Below are positions 10,071 through 19,534 of a stretch of 64,000 nt of DNA, piece by piece; the first letter of the stretch is position 1, and every line of letters begins with the position of its first letter. The notes beneath the pieces are model-generated. The model did not search any database and was not told the origin of the DNA. It saw nothing but the letters and a program-made list of their open reading frames with translations. The stretch lies in contig CAMLYL010000001.1 in assembly GCA_946491665.1 (NCBI GenBank), forward strand, positions 1 through 64,000, given 5' to 3'. Made by a program: the position numbers and the translations under genes. Source of the DNA: an uncultured Lachnospiraceae bacterium (GTDB lineage: Bacteria; Bacillota; Clostridia; Lachnospirales; Lachnospiraceae).

Positions 10071-10756
10071 TATAAATTATACCTTCCGATCACCAATTTA
10101 TCAATATAATACTGTTTAATATACTGCTCATGCTCTTTCAGAGCCGTAATGCTGGCATCCACATCCCTTGCTTTAATTGCCTGGAAAATCTTTTCATGCT
10201 GTTCGTTGGTCTTCTCTCCATGCTCCAGATCATCAAAGGAAGTCACATCAAAACGCTGCTTCTGATTGACCAGCATTTCAAAAATCGTGTCCAGCCGCTT
10301 ATTATTGACATTATGTATAATAAAATTATGAAATTTAATATCCCACTCCATACGCTCCGGAAGCTGGCCCTCTACCGTACACTTTTTCGCCTGTTCCAGA
10401 ATCTGTTCCAGCTTGGCGTCCGCAATAATATTGTAATTTTTCATGGAAACCTGCAGGGCATAAATCTGAAGTACCTCCAGAAGATCATACACCTCCAGAA
10501 TATCCTCCAGTGTGTATACCGGAACAATAATCCCTTTCCCCGGCTCTCCTGATAAAAGTCCGTCTCTGACCAGCTGGCGCAGAGCATAGCGAACCGGAGA
10601 CCGGCTGACCTTATACTTTTCTGTCAGTTTCCGCTCTACCAGCACTGTCCCCGGTTCAAATTCATTATTCAAAATATCTTTCTTTATCTGTTCATAAACC
10701 ATGACCTCTTTGGTGGTCATTCCGAATGCATTTAAATTTGTCTCCTGCGTATACAT
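10070..10756 (-). CDS. GntR (FadR/FCD) family regulator
   Basis: Winged-helix EVMVYEQIKKDILNNEFEPGTVLVERKLTEKYKVSRSPVRYALRQLVRDGLL. Confidence 0.88.
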   Translation of the reverse strand: MYTQETNLNAFGMTTKEVMVYEQIKKDILNNEFEPGTVLVERKLTEKYKVSRSPVRYALRQLVRDGLLSGEPGKGIIVPVYTLEDILEVYDLLEVLQIYALQVSMKNYNIIADAKLEQILEQAKKCTVEGQLPERMEWDIKFHNFIIHNVNNKRLDTIFEMLVNQKQRFDVTSFDDLEHGEKTNEQHEKIFQAIKARDVDASITALKEHEQYIKQYYIDKLVIGRYNL

Positions 10757-10786
10757 GCCTTCCCTCACTTCTTAATTATCATTCAC

Positions 10787-11731
10787 CTAACTTCTGATCC
10801 TGTAGGCATTCAGCAGAGTTCCTTTTTTCAGAGGTCCCATCCCCGCCGGAATCACCACGCAGGCGTCCACATCCCGAGCATGCCGCAAATGATCTTCTGC
10901 GGCGCTGTCTCTTGGCAGCATTCTCACAATACCGTCGGCAAAAACAAGATGCCCCGGCAAAATCCTCGTCACTTCATTACATTCATCGAAATTCCGGCTC
11001 AGTTCTACCATAATCCGTTCATGAGCTTCTTCCTTCCGCCCAGCAATTTTCTTCAGAACCGGAAGAACAATCAGATAAAACGCCGTCAGAAGCTCCTCTG
11101 AGGTGCCCGCAATTCCGAACACCGGCACATGCTCCATAAATCCTGTGCAGACAGTCGCCCCCGGCTGTATATCAATATGATCGGCCACGATTTCAGCTCC
11201 GGTCTTCTCCAGCATATCCTGTACCCGCGCAAAGTCGTCCGGTTCCGAGCCTCCGCAGACAAACACCGCGTCATAAACGGCAGATGCCATTCTGACTGTA
11301 GAAACCGTCTGCGCCCGCTCCTGCGGAATACAGCCCTGATAGATGGTGGAAAACCCGAATTCTCTTAACGCATTTCCAAGAATATACCGATTTGACTTTT
11401 TCTGTATACCGCTGCCGGAAGGCTCTTCCCCCTCCAGATAATAAAACCCGATCAGCGGCTTGCGATACACCTCCACCTGATGAATCCCCAGGCCGATCAG
11501 CGTCCCATGCAGAGCAGGTCCGATCATGCAGCCCTGTTTTGCAACAATTCTGTCTGTACCGGGGCACGCCTGTCCCGCGTTCTGATCCTGCGCTGCGTCC
11601 GCCTCTGTAATATCCTGAGCCAGAATTCTTCCTGCAGCATTGGCTACCGCCAGCTGTTCCGTATCAAGAGCCGTGCACCGCTCCAATATCATTTCTTCGG
11701 CAAAAACCAAATCATACATTCCTGTTTTCAT
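10787..11731 (-). CDS. Divergent MoeA/MogA-like molybdopterin-binding domain protein
   Basis: N-term LEERCTALDTEQLAVANAAGRILAQDITEAD resembles MoeA; degenerate VFVCGGSEPDD in place of the GGxSxG loop. Confidence 0.7.
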   Translation of the reverse strand: MKTGMYDLVFAEEMILERCTALDTEQLAVANAAGRILAQDITEADAAQDQNAGQACPGTDRIVAKQGCMIGPALHGTLIGLGIHQVEVYRKPLIGFYYLEGEEPSGSGIQKKSNRYILGNALREFGFSTIYQGCIPQERAQTVSTVRMASAVYDAVFVCGGSEPDDFARVQDMLEKTGAEIVADHIDIQPGATVCTGFMEHVPVFGIAGTSEELLTAFYLIVLPVLKKIAGRKEEAHERIMVELSRNFDECNEVTRILPGHLVFADGIVRMLPRDSAAEDHLRHARDVDACVVIPAGMGPLKKGTLLNAYRIRS

Positions 11732-11738
11732 GAGATCG

Positions 11739-12305
11739 TTATTCTCCTATCGCTAATTTACGTCCAACCTCATAAGCCTCACGTTTCAGATCCATATTCT
11801 TATCGGCTGTCTCCGGATTATTTGCTTCCGGACATACGATACGATGGATCTCCTCCAGACCGAAGCTGGCGTAATTCATTCCAGCAACAAACTCCAGATA
11901 ATCTTTGTTCATATCCGCGTCCGGCATTCCCTGGGTATAAACCGTTACAAGCTTTTTCATGCCATATCTGGGACGTCCTTCCTCTCCCATCAGCGGGAAA
12001 AAGCGGTCGTACAGGTTTTTCGTCATACCGTTGATCTGGCAGAAATAGATAGGAGATCCCACCACAATCACATCTGCCTCTTTCACTTCTTCTATAGCCT
12101 TTGTCAGCTCATCGCTGATGCTGCATTTTCCGTTATTTGCCTGACATCCGAAACAGCCCATGCAGGCAGACATTTTCATTTTAAACAGATAATAACTCTT
12201 CACATCCGCATGATGCTCTTTTGCTCCCCGTTCAATCATCTGAAGAATTGTCGCAGTGTTTCCGTCATAGCGGGGGCTTCCATTAAAAATAACTATTTTT
12301 TTCAT
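11739..12305 (-). CDS. NAD(P)H-dependent FMN reductase / flavodoxin-fold oxidoreductase
   Basis: IVIFNGSPRYDGNTATIL, CxxCxxC-like MGCFGCQANNGKCSI, VVGSPIYF. Confidence 0.85.
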   Translation of the reverse strand: MKKIVIFNGSPRYDGNTATILQMIERGAKEHHADVKSYYLFKMKMSACMGCFGCQANNGKCSISDELTKAIEEVKEADVIVVGSPIYFCQINGMTKNLYDRFFPLMGEEGRPRYGMKKLVTVYTQGMPDADMNKDYLEFVAGMNYASFGLEEIHRIVCPEANNPETADKNMDLKREAYEVGRKLAIGE

Positions 12306-12457
12306 CCATCTTCTCCTTCACAAAATCTTATGTTCTTTTTATGTTTCTATTGTATACCATCATGCTCAATATTGTTATTCCATTTCAAGATGCACTTATG
12401 CGAAAAACAGTTATAAACTGGGAAAAATATTTCTGATAAAAATCTTTGAAAAAAGTG

Positions 12458-12490
12458 CCCGCGCTTCTTTTCCTGCGCGGGCACTCTAAC
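12458..12490 (-). terminator. Stem-loop AGTGCCCGCGC / GCGCGGGCACT downstream of transhydroxylase genes
   Basis: Perfect inverted repeat flanked by A/T tracts. Confidence 0.8.
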
Positions 12491-12523
12491 TTTACAACAT
12501 CTCAGACACTATTTCCTGCGGAA

Positions 12524-13348
12524 TTAGTTCATCTCGATATAGTCCAGATTCAGAGACTTGCCGGCAATCTCGATCTCGAGATCTTTTGTTTTTCCGGCTG
12601 CCTCGATGCTGATTGTGTATTTACCATCATCCAGACCATCAAACTTATAATCGCCGAAGAAATTCGTCTTCTGAACTTCTACAAGCTCTCCGTCTTTCTT
12701 AAGCTCTACAGTTGCATCCTCATAGCAGTCGCCGTCAACTAAAATACCGCCTGCTGCAAAGTTCTTTGTGAATCTGTACAGATTCTTATAGAACACATGA
12801 GGATTGGTACCAAGCTCCGGTCTGTAAACCTCCAGACCTTCTGTCTTGATCATAACTTCCATCTCTTCCGGCTCCATATGGTAAGCCTTTAAAGCCTTTG
12901 TGGGGCAGGAATGAGCACATCTCGGAATACCGGGAACCCAGTCAGGATCATCCAGCAGGTGTGCACACATAGTACATTTCTGCGGTTCGCAGGCTTCCTC
13001 GTTGTAATATACTGCTCCATAAGGACACATAGCTACTGCATCCTCTTTTCCCTTTGCAGCTGCCATATCGATCAGCACAATACCGTCTTCTCTTCTTGTA
13101 GCATATCCGGCATCAACAAGAGGACAGTTCTCACAATGCTGACAAGGCATAGGCAGATAAGAATAATCATTTCTGGCATATCTGCCGCGCTCTCTTCTCT
13201 GGATATTCATCCAGCGATGTCCATGGCGGGGCTGGGCGTTTGTATAGCCCGGCCACTCATTATCTACATGCTCATCTTTACATGACATAAAGCAGTTATT
13301 GCAGTCATGACACCATCTGACATCTATAACTAAATACCACTGTTTCAT
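12524..13348 (-). CDS. Pyrogallol-phloroglucinol transhydroxylase small (FeS) subunit with C-terminal Cna-B/transthyretin-like domain
   Basis: Multiple 4Fe-4S Cys motifs plus C-terminal YKFDGLDDGKYTISIEAAGKTKDLEIEIAGKS; adjacent to large subunit. Confidence 0.88.
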   Translation of the reverse strand: MKQWYLVIDVRWCHDCNNCFMSCKDEHVDNEWPGYTNAQPRHGHRWMNIQRRERGRYARNDYSYLPMPCQHCENCPLVDAGYATRREDGIVLIDMAAAKGKEDAVAMCPYGAVYYNEEACEPQKCTMCAHLLDDPDWVPGIPRCAHSCPTKALKAYHMEPEEMEVMIKTEGLEVYRPELGTNPHVFYKNLYRFTKNFAAGGILVDGDCYEDATVELKKDGELVEVQKTNFFGDYKFDGLDDGKYTISIEAAGKTKDLEIEIAGKSLNLDYIEMN

Positions 13349-13381
13349 TTCGATATCTCCTTTCTGACAACATCTGCGGAA

Positions 13382-15982
13382 TTAATAAATTTCGTAGATA
13401 CCGCCGTCCCATTTTTCTACTTCAATCTGAGCACTGTTGGGTGCCATACCGCATGCATACTTGGACATGTAACGATCCGGTGTAAGGATATTTACACAAC
13501 CGCCGCGGTCTGCGGAGTTACCCGGTTTTCCAAGAGGTGCGTACTCTGCACAGGACTCATAAGAATGAACCGTACCAGGCTGTACACGCTCACCAACCTG
13601 TGCGCAGAGGATTACGGAACCTCTGTCGTTGTAAGCACGAACCAGATCGCCGTCTTTGATTCCACGAGCCTCTGCATCAACGGTATTCATACGGATAATC
13701 CAGTAATACCATCCGTCTACCAGTACACGGTGATCCTTGATATCCATCATGAAGGAATCCTTTGCATCACCCATGGTATGCATGGAGAATCTGGGATGAG
13801 GAGAAAGCATACCCAGAGGGTATTTCTTTGCAACCTCAGCATGCCAGCTCTCCCAGGCCGGAACATACTTATGCATTGCAGGACGATACTCATCAACGAA
13901 GCCCTGCTCCTCAAAACGTTTCAGGGACGTGGAGATAAACTCAATCTTACCTGTGGTTGTCTGCAGACCCTTCAGACCTACTGTCTGGTTCGGAGCCGGA
14001 CCCCAGTCAGGTGTATCACGCTCACGATCCTCAGCGAACCAGCGAAGCGCAACTGTTTTCTTTCTGTTCGGATTATCCGGAACTACCAGGTAGCCCTTCT
14101 TGAAGAAGTCTTCCCAGCTCATCAGCTTCGGACAATCTGTTGCGTTATAATACTGTTCTACCCATTTCAGCTCATCCTTACCCTCAGTAAAGATATCGTA
14201 AATGCCAAGCTTCTCGGAAAGATAAGCATAAATCTCATAATCAGATTTAGACTCGCCAAGAGGCTCAATACATTTTGCCTGCAGGGAGATTACACGGTTG
14301 TTTGCCATCTGGAAGTTATCCGGAATATAACCGGAGCAGTTTGCAAACTCGGAGATATCCCATCTCTCGTAGTTGGTACATGCCGGAAGGATGATATCAG
14401 CAAACGGAACCTCGCCCTCCATCCAGATAGACTGGGAAATTACGCACTCCAGAGACTCTGTACGGTACATCTTTGCATATCTGTTGGTAGCAGTCATGGT
14501 ACCGATATGAGATCCGCCGTAATGCCAGTACATCTTAATGCTGCCGTAACCGGGAGCCGGATACTGATAGGGATGCATCTGAGTTTCAATTGTAGCTCCG
14601 CAGAATCCCTTGCCGTACCACTCGAACTTGCCGTTCATAATACACTCCGGAATCTTCAGACGGGGAATATGCTGACCTGCTTCCCAGTTCAGTTTTACAG
14701 GAGCCGGGAATGTAGTCTTGCCGTCGAACATTCTCCATGCAAACTTGAAGCCTGCTGCGGAGTTCGCTGTATCACCGGAGATACCGCCCTCTGCATAACC
14801 AGGGAAGTAGAACTCGTAGTCAGTGGGAACACCCTGAGTAGTTGACCAGATATTGGAACCGGGTTTACCCATTCCCTGCATGGTTGCAAGAGCGATCATA
14901 CCACGTGTCCACTCAATACCATGAGTTGCACGGCAGGCGCCGCCCCAGCCGCCCATACCGCCGGCTGCAAGGTATGTATTCTTCTTTGCCCACTCACGAG
15001 CCAGTGCACGAATCTCACATGCGGGAACGCCGGATTCTTTCTCTGCCCACTCACAGGTCTTCGGAATACCGTCCTCGCCGTTGCCAAGCACGTACTCTGC
15101 CCACTCTTCAAATCCATAAGCATGAGTCTTTACATATTCTTTATCGTAAGTTCCCTCTGTCAGCCATGTATATGCGATAGCGAAAGAAATCGCATGGTCT
15201 GTACCAACCTTGGGTGAGAACCATTTAATTCCCCACATATTTGCGGAATGGTTGAAGAAGGGATCGATGAATACCATCTTTACTCCCAGCTCATCCAGCC
15301 AGCGACGTCTGATATGGGACTCGTATGCAGCATAGATACCGCTGTTTACTTCCGGGTCAGAGGACCAGAATACGATCATCTCTGCATATTTCAGACCATC
15401 CTCTAACAGGTCATACTGCTCCGGACAGCCAAGTCTCCAGGAGAATCCCCACATATGCATACCGCCCCAGTGCCATCCTTCCCAGGAATCCGGGTTGTGA
15501 TCTGCATAAGTGAATCCCATCAGGTTCATAAAACGGAAGTATGTAGAATGACGATATCCTACATTACCCCATAAGTGGTGAGATGAAGGTGTGGACATGA
15601 TAGATGCCGGACCGCTCTCTCTCTTAATTCTGTTTACTTCGCTGACAACAAGATCTCTTGCCTCTTCCCAGCTGATTCTCTCATAGCCTGAAGTTCCCCG
15701 GTTCTGAACATTTCTCTCACCATTGGGATCCCAGTCTACACGTTTCATCGGGTAGAGGATACGACGATCAGAATAAATCATAGACTTCTGACCGGCAGTA
15801 AACGGTGCAATAGTCGTATATCTCGGTGCCTTGAATTCTCTGCCTCTAGCCTTAATTGTCCAGCCTTCCGGATCTGTCTCATCAAAATCCATCGGTGTAA
15901 TACGAACAATTTTGCCATCCTTTACATACACAAACACAGGACCGCCGGTGCTGGAATTAGTCAAACGAATTTCGCCTTCCAT
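13382..15982 (-). CDS. Pyrogallol-phloroglucinol transhydroxylase large (bis-MGD) subunit
   Basis: 866 aa from MEGEIRL (RBS GGAGG); SSHHLWGN and NPDSWEGW match the His and Asp-Ser-Trp active-site region recalled for Pelobacter acidigallici transhydroxylase. Confidence 0.88.
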   Translation of the reverse strand: MEGEIRLTNSSTGGPVFVYVKDGKIVRITPMDFDETDPEGWTIKARGREFKAPRYTTIAPFTAGQKSMIYSDRRILYPMKRVDWDPNGERNVQNRGTSGYERISWEEARDLVVSEVNRIKRESGPASIMSTPSSHHLWGNVGYRHSTYFRFMNLMGFTYADHNPDSWEGWHWGGMHMWGFSWRLGCPEQYDLLEDGLKYAEMIVFWSSDPEVNSGIYAAYESHIRRRWLDELGVKMVFIDPFFNHSANMWGIKWFSPKVGTDHAISFAIAYTWLTEGTYDKEYVKTHAYGFEEWAEYVLGNGEDGIPKTCEWAEKESGVPACEIRALAREWAKKNTYLAAGGMGGWGGACRATHGIEWTRGMIALATMQGMGKPGSNIWSTTQGVPTDYEFYFPGYAEGGISGDTANSAAGFKFAWRMFDGKTTFPAPVKLNWEAGQHIPRLKIPECIMNGKFEWYGKGFCGATIETQMHPYQYPAPGYGSIKMYWHYGGSHIGTMTATNRYAKMYRTESLECVISQSIWMEGEVPFADIILPACTNYERWDISEFANCSGYIPDNFQMANNRVISLQAKCIEPLGESKSDYEIYAYLSEKLGIYDIFTEGKDELKWVEQYYNATDCPKLMSWEDFFKKGYLVVPDNPNRKKTVALRWFAEDRERDTPDWGPAPNQTVGLKGLQTTTGKIEFISTSLKRFEEQGFVDEYRPAMHKYVPAWESWHAEVAKKYPLGMLSPHPRFSMHTMGDAKDSFMMDIKDHRVLVDGWYYWIIRMNTVDAEARGIKDGDLVRAYNDRGSVILCAQVGERVQPGTVHSYESCAEYAPLGKPGNSADRGGCVNILTPDRYMSKYACGMAPNSAQIEVEKWDGGIYEIY

Positions 15983-16139
15983 GTGATAAACCTCCTTAAT
16001 TAATAAATTGTAATCAACTTTTCGCTCCATGGTTTTCATACGGGATGCGGTCGTGAGTAGAGGATGGTTGCTCCCACACCCATATGAAAACCATGAACAT
16101 CCTGAGAGGGAAACATCTCATTTCCCTTTCTGTGACTGC

Positions 16140-16170
16140 ATTATAAGGTGTATTCTAAAAATACAGTCAA
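16140..16170 (-). promoter_or_regulatory. MerR-type promoter (TTGACT-19 bp-TATAAT) upstream of transhydroxylase
   Basis: TTGACT GTATTTTTAGAATACACCT TATAAT on minus strand; spacer holds perfect GTATT-N5-AATAC dyad. Confidence 0.7.
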
Positions 16171-16305
16171 TACCTGAAAATGATTTTTTTATACTTTTCC
16201 GACAATTTTTCCGGGCAATAGAGAGGGCTTCTCGTAGATACTCACTACAAGAAGCCCTTTCTTCCTATTAAAATACATCATTTTAACGAAAGCTTCCGGC
16301 GCGGT

Positions 16306-17223
16306 TCAGATGTCTTTCTTATCATGAAGATTGGAATATTTCTGCGCGTAGGAAAACAGTTCATTCAGAATCGGAGTCCTGTTCTTCTCCTTCCTGGTAA
16401 GCTGCATGGGGAGATATTTCTGAGGAACATCCTCCTCTATGGGAATAAATCTCAGATTCATATTGGAGATCACCTCCGCCTCCTCAAATACCAGGGCAAC
16501 TCCCTCTCCCATCTCCAGCAGATAAAGCAGCTCGTCAAAATCCTCAATCTGAGCTGTAATCCGGGGATAGAAGCCAAATACGCCGCAGACCTTGATCAGA
16601 TAATCATCCTCCGGCTTCAGTTCCATGGGAAGATACCGAAGAAAAGAACTGTCCTTGAAATCCGCCAGCGTCACATTCTTTTTAAAGAAAAGCGGATGCT
16701 TTTTATGCACGGCAATCCCCACACGGGAATAAAACAACGTCAGCTTCTCCACACCACGGACCATCTTCACATCATGATCCGCGATCAGAATCACATCATA
16801 ATAATCATTCAGAAGGCCCTCCACAATCTTCTTCTGAGAGGCCCGCTCCTTGATAATCTGAATCTCCGGATGCTCCTCCCGGAATCCAAAAAGCACCTGA
16901 GAGAGATAGCTGTTGGCTTTTATATGATTCTGACATCCGATGGTGATGGTTCCCGAATACTTCCGCACGGAATTTTTCGCCCGTGTCATCACCATATTCC
17001 AGTTGGAAAGCATCTCTTCCAGCGTCTCTGCCAGCATCTGGCCCTGCACAGTCAGCTTTACCCCCTTTGTATTACGGTCAAACAAAACCAGATCCCACTC
17101 CTCTTCCAGAGATGAGATCTGACGGCTGATATTCGACTGGGAAATAAACAAATGTTTTGCTGCTTTTGTGAAACTCAGGCATTTTGCCACCTCCAGAAAA
17201 CAGCGGACCTGCAAATCATTCAT
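16306..17223 (-). CDS. LysR family transcriptional regulator
   Basis: MNDLQVRCFLEVAKCLSFTKAAKHLFISQSNISRQISSLEEE. Confidence 0.92.
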   Translation of the reverse strand: MNDLQVRCFLEVAKCLSFTKAAKHLFISQSNISRQISSLEEEWDLVLFDRNTKGVKLTVQGQMLAETLEEMLSNWNMVMTRAKNSVRKYSGTITIGCQNHIKANSYLSQVLFGFREEHPEIQIIKERASQKKIVEGLLNDYYDVILIADHDVKMVRGVEKLTLFYSRVGIAVHKKHPLFFKKNVTLADFKDSSFLRYLPMELKPEDDYLIKVCGVFGFYPRITAQIEDFDELLYLLEMGEGVALVFEEAEVISNMNLRFIPIEEDVPQKYLPMQLTRKEKNRTPILNELFSYAQKYSNLHDKKDI

Positions 17224-17463
17224 ATAAGTTTCCCCTTTCATCCCTTCTGTTTTATTATCAGAAAATCTTATCTGTCCATATCTCATTCTTATTATAAGGA
17301 CAAAAATATTTCTGTCAAGAACTTGCCCAAAATCACAAACCAAAAACATACTGTCAGCACGTTTTTGTCATGCCATTGGTATACCATTTTCTATATTATA
17401 CAGCATATTGCACAATTTTTTCAACTCAAAATCATATTTTTTTGAAATTTCTTTGATTTTTCC

Positions 17464-17494
17464 TTGACTGTATTGCGACTATACCCCTTATGGT
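17464..17494 (+). promoter_or_regulatory. MerR-type promoter (TTGACT-19 bp-TATGGT) upstream of SSS symporter
   Basis: TTGACT GTATTGCGACTATACCCCT TATGGT; GTAT-N7-ATAC dyad. Confidence 0.65.
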
Positions 17495-17542
17495 AAAGAT
17501 TAGGAGTAGAGGAAATATTTCATATAAGGAGGAGTTATCTAA

Positions 17543-19120
17543 ATGGCTCTATTGATTGCTGTTGTATACTTCGTCGCTCTGATTATCGTAGCGAGTATGT
17601 ATGCAAAAAAGAAAACGAAATCTGCAGAAGATTTCGCAAACGCAGGCGGCGGAATGGGCTGGATCATGGTTACCTTCACATTCGTGCTCGCGCCTCTTGG
17701 ATCCGGTCACACCATGTCCCTGTGGCAGAAAGCAGCCGGCGGCGGGTTTACAGACTGGGCAAACTTCACCGGTATCGGTGCAGGCGCCATGTGGTGGGCC
17801 ATCGGCGCAGGCGCTGTATTTCTTCCGATCGCAATGCTCTGGATCGGACCGATCTACAAAAAAATGAGAGCAACCACTGTTCCGGAAGCCATCGAAAGAG
17901 TTTACGGCAAAAAGCTTGCATGGTTCCATGCCGGCTTCCAGACCATGACATGGACCGGTATCGGATGCTCCGAAACCGTTGCCATCGGCGCCGCAATTTA
18001 TACTCTGTGCAAGGCAAGCGGTATCGACTTAAGCATCTACGCATCCATCATTATCGGTTTCGTACTGGTTGTCTGCTACGTATTCTTCGGCGGAATGCTT
18101 CAGATGGCATGGCTGAACGTAATCAACGCAATTGTTATGATCATCGCTTCCTACAGCGCGATCGCCATCATTGCAGTAAACTATCTGGCACAGTTCGGCG
18201 GCTGGAAGGGTGTTCAGGCAGTCTATGAACAGATGGGCTATTCCAACATTCTGACACAGGTCAGCACGCTGACACAGATGCCCGTATGGCTCAGCGTTAT
18301 TATCCCGGTTATCGTACTGCATACTACAGCCGGCGCCGTATCCCAGACCATGATGCAGCCCTTCTTCGCTGCAAAGGATACCAGCGCCTGCCGTAAAGGT
18401 GTATTTATCGGCTGTTCCTTCAATATTATGTCATCCCTTCCCTGGATCTTCCTGGGTATGGCGGCTATGGCAATCCCCGCAATCGCATCTACGGTAAGCC
18501 CCAACGGTCTGGAGGCTGTTCCGAATATCGCAGCCGCAGGTCTTCCTGTTCCGGCCATCGGACTTCTGATGATTGCTCTGCTGGCGGCAACTCTGTCCAC
18601 GGGCGGCGGAATTGTTCTGGCAAACGCCAACGTTATCTCTCATGACATCTTCTACAAATGTGTGAAGCCCGATATGGATGACCACGGTCGTCTTGTGGCA
18701 ACAAAAGTCTGCATTATCATCGCAGCGCTGCTGCTGCTGCCCGGCGCTTTACTGATGGCTCATGAATTTGTATTTAACCTGTTCCTATGGGTATTCTCCT
18801 TTGGTATGCCTGTGTTCATTGTCTTTATCATAGGATACAACTTCAAGGTCAGCAAATCTGCGGCCTGGATCACCATTATCGTATCCTATGTAGTTGACTG
18901 TATCTGGACCTTCCTGCCGATGGAGAAAATTCTTCATCTGCCCGCCGGAAGTATCTGGGGCATGAACCTGTACGCAACCATGGTTGTTTCTCTTGTACTT
19001 GGTATCGTTCTGCACCTTGTTCTTCCCGGAACACAGGGCTGGAAAAAAACCAAAGCAGCACAGAAACTGGCCGCTGAGCAGGACGAAATTGATCGCGCCG
19101 ACGCTCAGGCACAGGCTTAG
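17543..19120 (+). CDS. Sodium:solute symporter (SSS) family transporter
   Basis: 525 aa, ~13 hydrophobic segments; VTFTFVLAPLGSGHTMSLWQKA...ATTVPEAIERVYGKKLAWFH. Confidence 0.88.
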   Translation: MALLIAVVYFVALIIVASMYAKKKTKSAEDFANAGGGMGWIMVTFTFVLAPLGSGHTMSLWQKAAGGGFTDWANFTGIGAGAMWWAIGAGAVFLPIAMLWIGPIYKKMRATTVPEAIERVYGKKLAWFHAGFQTMTWTGIGCSETVAIGAAIYTLCKASGIDLSIYASIIIGFVLVVCYVFFGGMLQMAWLNVINAIVMIIASYSAIAIIAVNYLAQFGGWKGVQAVYEQMGYSNILTQVSTLTQMPVWLSVIIPVIVLHTTAGAVSQTMMQPFFAAKDTSACRKGVFIGCSFNIMSSLPWIFLGMAAMAIPAIASTVSPNGLEAVPNIAAAGLPVPAIGLLMIALLAATLSTGGGIVLANANVISHDIFYKCVKPDMDDHGRLVATKVCIIIAALLLLPGALLMAHEFVFNLFLWVFSFGMPVFIVFIIGYNFKVSKSAAWITIIVSYVVDCIWTFLPMEKILHLPAGSIWGMNLYATMVVSLVLGIVLHLVLPGTQGWKKTKAAQKLAAEQDEIDRADAQAQA

Positions 19121-19137
19121 AACGGAGGTAAAACAGA

Positions 19138-19242
19138 ATGTTTGTAATTCAGGATATTATTACTCAGTACATAATCGGAATCGTTCTTTGTCTCATCATT
19201 TTCGGAATCTGGAAAATCAGACATAAAGGAGAGAAATTATAA
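19138..19242 (+). CDS. 34-aa single-TM microprotein
   Basis: MFVIQDIITQYIIGIVLCLIIFGIWKIRHKGEKL; RBS GGAGG; directly downstream of the symporter. Confidence 0.7.
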   Translation: MFVIQDIITQYIIGIVLCLIIFGIWKIRHKGEKL

Positions 19243-19257
19243 AGGAGGCATTGTTTT

Positions 19258-19374
19258 ATGGCAATAACAATTGTATCGTTATATCTTCTTGCCGTAGGAA
19301 TTATCTTAACACTGATGTGCATTATCGGTGCAAAAAGATCCGGTGCTGACAAGGAAGAAACAGATGAAATGTAA
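19258..19374 (+). CDS. 38-aa single-TM microprotein
   Basis: MAITIVSLYLLAVGIILTLMCIIGAKRSGADKEETDEM; RBS GGAGG; upstream of terminator. Confidence 0.7.
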   Translation: MAITIVSLYLLAVGIILTLMCIIGAKRSGADKEETDEM

Positions 19375-19383
19375 AAAGATCAG

Positions 19384-19447
19384 AGAGTGTGCGAAAAAGC
19401 GCACTCTCGAAAAGGAGCCGGGCTGCTAAAAAGCCCGGCTCCTTTTC
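19384..19447 (+). terminator. Two consecutive stem-loops
   Basis: GAGAGTGCG.../CGCACTCTC and AAAGGAGCCGGGCT/AGCCCGGCTCCTTTT. Confidence 0.8.
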
Positions 19448-19534
19448 TGGGTAAAAAAGTGAGAGTATGAAGTTTAACATACCCTGTCAGCAGTAATTTA
19501 ATTACATTGCCGTCAGAGCATCCGTATTCCTGTG

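Noticed and set aside
13565-14845. 426-aa plus-strand ORF
   Set aside because: Antisense to the transhydroxylase large subunit; shadow ORF.
15983-16039. Upstream extension (MKTMERKVDYNLLIKEVYH) of transhydroxylase large subunit
   Set aside because: A better RBS (GGAGG) sits just before MEGEI at 15982, and the upstream codons fall in the structured leader.
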